Assembly (NCBI GenBank): GCA_050486205.1
Contig: JBJHCW010000011.1
Location: forward strand, 1 to 64,000
Direction of reading: 5' to 3'
Source: PWQG01 sp050486205
GTDB taxonomy: Bacteria > Pseudomonadota > Gammaproteobacteria > Pseudomonadales > Pseudohongiellaceae
Length of the DNA: 64,000 nt
Shown here: piece by piece, positions 60,947 to 64,000 of the stretch
How positions within the stretch are numbered: the stretch's first letter is position 1
Layout of the letters: every line of letters starts with the position of its first letter
Program-made: the position numbers and the translations under genes
The notes under the pieces: generated by a model
What the model saw: the letters and a program-made list of their open reading frames with translations, nothing else
What the model was told of the DNA's origin: nothing
Databases searched by the model: none

Positions 60947-62302
60947 ATGATGAAATCCTGGTACAGCCGATGTAAATCCGGACTGGGTATCGCAGCCCTG
61001 GCTGCGGTTGGGCTTGCTTTCCAGCCGATGCCTGTCATCGCAGATGACGACGACGGTCCGAGGCAGCCGCCACCGACACGTACTTCTGATGTGCTGAGTG
61101 ATCGTGTCTATCGCTCGATCAGCAACATCCAGGAGTGGATGAACCCGGAGGATGGCGGAGAACCTGATCTTGCCCGTGCCAAGCGTGAGCTGGACAATCT
61201 CAATGAGCGTTATGCCTCGATGAACGATTTCGAGAAATCAACGCTGCTCAGCTTCTATACCAACTATTACCTCGCACGGGACGATATTCCCAATGCACTG
61301 GCAACGTTCGAGCGTATGTTGACCATTGAAAACCTGCGTACCGAGCAGCGACTGCGTGCGCTGCTGGCGCTGGGTCAGATCCATGCCGGTGAAGAGAACT
61401 ACACGCGCTCAATTGATTATCTGAATCAGTGGCGCGCGCTGTCCGAGACAGAAAACGTCAACGTCTTCCTGTTGCTTGCCAATGCGCACTACAACCTGGA
61501 GAACTATGACGAGGCAATTCCTTACCTGTTGCAGCACATGGATATGTTGCAACAGGAAGGACGTGAAGTGCGGCGTAACATCTACGCTTTGCTGAACCTG
61601 ATGTATATCGAGCGCGAAGATTACACGGCAGCTCGTGACACCCTGGAAACCATGATTGCACTGTTCGACGAACCAGCAGACTGGCGCAACCTGGCGGCAG
61701 TTTACGGCATGCTTGATGATGATGCACGCCGCATCCAGACGCTGGAGTTGACCTTCACTCTGGGCTACATGGACAACGAAGCGCAGTATATGAACCTGGC
61801 CCAGTCACTGGCTGGCATGGACGCACCCATTCGGGGTATCAAGGTGCTTGAGGAAGGCCTGCGTCAAGGGCATGTGGAAGAAAACGAAACCAACTACCGG
61901 CGTTTGACCCAGATGTATATGATGGCGTCCGAGTATGAGCAGGCAGTTGTACCGGCCCAGCGTATGGCCGAGCACGGCGAGGATGGCCAGGCATACGATT
62001 ATCTGGGATACATCTACTACATGAACCGTCAGTTCGAGGACGCTGTAGACGCCCTGCGCACTGCGCTTGATCGTGGCGGACTGGATAACCCGGGTGATGC
62101 CCAGTTGTTCCTGGCCCGCTCACTGGTCGAGCTGGATCGTTTCGACGAAGCCGACGCTGCGGCGCGTCGCGCACGAGAGCTTGGTGTCAATGCGGCGGAT
62201 TCCTTTATTACCTATATCGCCAACTCCAAGCAGCGTCACGACACACTTGAGCAGCGCAGGCAGGAGTCGATCGATTACTACCGACCTGCCAGCGGTGAGT
62301 AG
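60947..62302 (+). CDS. TPR-repeat periplasmic protein of the TonB2 operon
   Basis: 451 residues. A signal peptide ends near V-I-A-D-D. Multiple TPR-like helix pairs fill about 65-440, including A-L-A-T-F-E-R-M-L and Y-N-L-E-N-Y-D-E-A-I-P-Y-L-L-Q units and D-Y-L-G-Y-I-Y-Y-M-N-R-Q-F-E-D-A-V-D-A-L. A TPR protein closes many TonB2 operons and may scaffold the complex. Its gene starts three bases after tonB. It ends before a strong terminator at 62362. Confidence 0.85.
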   Translation: MMKSWYSRCKSGLGIAALAAVGLAFQPMPVIADDDDGPRQPPPTRTSDVLSDRVYRSISNIQEWMNPEDGGEPDLARAKRELDNLNERYASMNDFEKSTLLSFYTNYYLARDDIPNALATFERMLTIENLRTEQRLRALLALGQIHAGEENYTRSIDYLNQWRALSETENVNVFLLLANAHYNLENYDEAIPYLLQHMDMLQQEGREVRRNIYALLNLMYIEREDYTAARDTLETMIALFDEPADWRNLAAVYGMLDDDARRIQTLELTFTLGYMDNEAQYMNLAQSLAGMDAPIRGIKVLEEGLRQGHVEENETNYRRLTQMYMMASEYEQAVVPAQRMAEHGEDGQAYDYLGYIYYMNRQFEDAVDALRTALDRGGLDNPGDAQLFLARSLVELDRFDEADAAARRARELGVNAADSFITYIANSKQRHDTLEQRRQESIDYYRPASGE

Positions 62303-62333
62303 GTTTTCTGCCTGACAGGTAGCGTGTCAGAGA

Positions 62334-62361
62334 CTTGAAATCGGGGATTATGTCCCCACAT
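62334..62361 (+). promoter_or_regulatory. Heat-shock (sigma-32) promoter of htpG
   Basis: CTTGAAA at 62334-62340, a 13-base spacer and CCCCACAT at 62354-62361, one base from the CCCCATAT consensus. Start expected near 62368. htpG is a classical sigma-32 target, and its ATG is at 62437. Confidence 0.8.
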
Positions 62362-62399
62362 AAAAACCCGACTGTTGACCTCAACAGTCGGGTTTTTTT
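62362..62399. terminator. Strong intrinsic terminator between the TonB operon and htpG
   Basis: A perfect inverted repeat, arms 62362-62378 and 62381-62397. The GC-containing core is flanked by A5 on the left and T7 on the right (62393-62399), so it can act for both strands. The predicted htpG start lies inside the left arm. Confidence 0.9.
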
Positions 62400-62436
62400 A
62401 TGTATCTGTAGCGCAAACAAGTCAGGGGTTGCTGGA

Positions 62437-64000
62437 ATGACAACGGAGACAAAGAAGGAAACACGGGGTTTTGAAACCGAGGCGCGTCAACTGTTGCAGT
62501 TGATGATTCATTCGCTCTACAGCAACCAGGAGGTTTTCCTGCGTGAGCTGGTGTCCAATGCATCGGATGCCGCCGATAAACTGCGATTTGAAGCACTGTC
62601 CAATCCGGATCTGTATGAGGGCGACAGCGAACTGGCTGTGACGCTGGAAGTGGACGAAAAGGCTCGCACCATAACGGTGTCGGACAATGGCATCGGCATG
62701 AGTCGTGATGAGGTCATCCGTAACCTGGGTACAATTGCCAGTTCAGGCACTGCACAGTTTCTGCAATCCCTGAGTGGTGATCAGAAAAAAGACTCCCAGT
62801 TGATCGGACAGTTCGGTGTGGGTTTCTATTCAGCATTCATTGTTGCCAGCGAGGTTGAGGTGATCACTCGCCGGGCAGGTCTGGGTGCCTCTGAGGCGGT
62901 GCGCTGGGTGTCACAAGGCGAAGCTGATTACAGTATCGAACCGACCGAGCGAAAGCAGCGGGGCACAACGGTGATTCTGCATTTACGCGAAGATGCCATT
63001 GAATTCGCCGAGCCCTATCGTCTGCGACAGATTGTCAAGAAATATGCTGATCATATTTCAATTCCAGTCAGAATGAGAAAGCCCAGCGTCGAGGGTGAGG
63101 ATAAGGACAAGGATCAGTCAAAAGAGGCCGAAACCGCGCCCGAATACGAAACGGTTAACACAGCAAAGGCGCTATGGACCCGTTCGCGCACGGACATCAG
63201 TGATGAGGAATATACCGAATTCTACAAACATGTAGCGCATGATTATGAGGCGCCGCTGCACTGGAGCCATAACAAGGTTGAAGGCAAACTTGAGTACACG
63301 AGCCTGCTGTACATTCCCAGGCGCGCGCCGTTTGATCTGTGGAATCGTGACGGTGCCCGGGGCCTTAAACTCTACGTACAACGTGTGTTCATCATGGACA
63401 AGGCCGAGCAGTTTTTGCCCTTGTATCTGCGCTTTGTGAAAGGCGTGGTTGATTCGGCCGATCTGTCTCTCAACGTGTCCCGAGAGATCCTGCAGAACGA
63501 CCCGGTGGTCGACAATATGCGCAGCGCGCTGACCAAACGGGTGTTGGATATGTTGAACAAGCTGCGCAAGGATGACCCTGCGCAGTATGCCGCGTTCTGG
63601 AAAGAGTTCGGCCAGGTGCTGAAAGAAGGTCCGGGTGAGGACTTCAGCAATCGTGAGGCAATTGCCCGTTTGCTCATGTTCAACAGCACACACTCTGACG
63701 GTGATGCACAGGACCAGGGGCTTGACGACTACGTGGCCCGAATGAAACCCGAACAGGAAAAGATCTACTACGTCATTGCCGACTCACGGAAAGCAGCGCG
63801 CAACAGCCCGCATCTGGAGATTTTCCGCAAAAAGGGCGTAGAAGTCCTGTTGCTGTCTGACCGGATTGATGAGTGGCTGATGAGCCATCTGCATGAGTTC
63901 GATGGCAAGGCTTTCCAGGATATCAGTCGCGGCTCTCTGGATCTGGGCAAACTTGAGGATGAGGCCGAAAAAGAAGCGCAACAAAAAACAGAAGAGCAGC
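62437..64000 (+). CDS. htpG: Molecular chaperone HtpG (bacterial Hsp90), 3' partial
   Basis: 521 codons are present before the window ends (E. coli 624), so the C-terminal dimerisation end is missing. A-G-G-G-G lies eight bases before the ATG. The N-terminal GHKL ATPase is clear: L-R-E-L-V-S-N-A-S-D-A-A-D-K, D-N-G-I-G-M-S, G-T-I-A-S-S-G-T and G-Q-F-G-V-G-F-Y-S-A-F. The middle domain has the R-A-P-F-D-L-W segment and the catalytic-loop arginine region N-V-S-R-E-I-L-Q. A charged K/D/E linker (about 215-235) joins the two. It refolds clients in the cytoplasm under heat stress. Confidence 0.97.
   Translation, partial: MTTETKKETRGFETEARQLLQLMIHSLYSNQEVFLRELVSNASDAADKLRFEALSNPDLYEGDSELAVTLEVDEKARTITVSDNGIGMSRDEVIRNLGTIASSGTAQFLQSLSGDQKKDSQLIGQFGVGFYSAFIVASEVEVITRRAGLGASEAVRWVSQGEADYSIEPTERKQRGTTVILHLREDAIEFAEPYRLRQIVKKYADHISIPVRMRKPSVEGEDKDKDQSKEAETAPEYETVNTAKALWTRSRTDISDEEYTEFYKHVAHDYEAPLHWSHNKVEGKLEYTSLLYIPRRAPFDLWNRDGARGLKLYVQRVFIMDKAEQFLPLYLRFVKGVVDSADLSLNVSREILQNDPVVDNMRSALTKRVLDMLNKLRKDDPAQYAAFWKEFGQVLKEGPGEDFSNREAIARLLMFNSTHSDGDAQDQGLDDYVARMKPEQEKIYYVIADSRKAARNSPHLEIFRKKGVEVLLLSDRIDEWLMSHLHEFDGKAFQDISRGSLDLGKLEDEAEKEAQQKTEEQ

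Overview
This window is a stretch of ordinary bacterial chromosome, almost entirely coding on both strands. It looks like a gammaproteobacterium. The order mltD-gloB-(yafS-like methyltransferase)-rnhA-dnaQ matches the Escherichia coli arrangement. The small SRP RNA sits just before dnaX-ybaB-recR, and gltA is divergent from sdhCDAB-sucAB-lpd-sucCD. The window also has NfuA, HrpA, MlaA, a YcgN-family protein and a TonB2-type energy module. Tandem PQQ quinoproteins and the TonB2/DUF3450 module would fit an aerobic, probably marine, heterotroph. That ecological reading is inference, and I cannot name the genus.

Layout: 1-2.0 kb is the end of an Mrp/complex-I-like antiporter operon. 2.1-4.6 kb (minus) is gloB-mltD. 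4.8-9.9 kb (plus) holds a methyltransferase, rnhA, dnaQ, nudC, sohB and an AcuI-type reductase. 10-16.4 kb (mostly minus) holds a siroheme sulfite/nitrite reductase with its DUF934 partner, DUF2970 and metH. 16.6-19.6 kb holds nfuA, an all-alpha dUTPase and three unrecognised proteins. 19.8-22.5 kb holds tRNA-Glu, a YadGH-type ABC exporter and queF. 22.5-23.0 kb is non-coding, with a duplicated 152-bp repeat, a decayed tRNA-Ser remnant and an intact tRNA-Ser. 23.1-26.9 kb holds two tandem PQQ dehydrogenases. 26.9-31.2 kb holds 4.5S RNA, dnaX, ybaB, recR and rnd. 31.2-39.6 kb holds ycgN, a small membrane protein, a MoxR/VWA pair, fadD and hrpA. 39.8-43.8 kb holds mlaA, a TerB-like protein, dusA, gltX and tRNA-Ala. 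43.9-56.7 kb is a TCA-cycle block. 57.2-62.3 kb is a TonB2-type energy-transduction operon. 62.4 kb to the end is htpG, cut by the window edge.

Functional picture: the TCA block gives citrate synthase, 2-oxoglutarate dehydrogenase, succinyl-CoA synthetase and succinate dehydrogenase from one locus. The TonB operon would energise outer-membrane uptake, although no receptor gene is adjacent. DNA replication and repair (dnaQ, rnhA, dnaX, recR, ybaB) and RNA metabolism (rnd, hrpA, dusA, gltX, three tRNAs, SRP RNA) are well represented.

I found no CRISPR array, transposase, integrase or obvious defence island, and no convincing new multi-gene system. The signals most worth a second look are regulatory. 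One is a nine-A slippage site inside dnaX with immediate stops in both other frames. Another is a near-consensus heat-shock promoter for htpG whose predicted start lies inside a strong terminator hairpin. The others are the tRNA-Ser duplication scar, a 14-bp hairpin between sucB and lpd, and several small or unrecognised genes.
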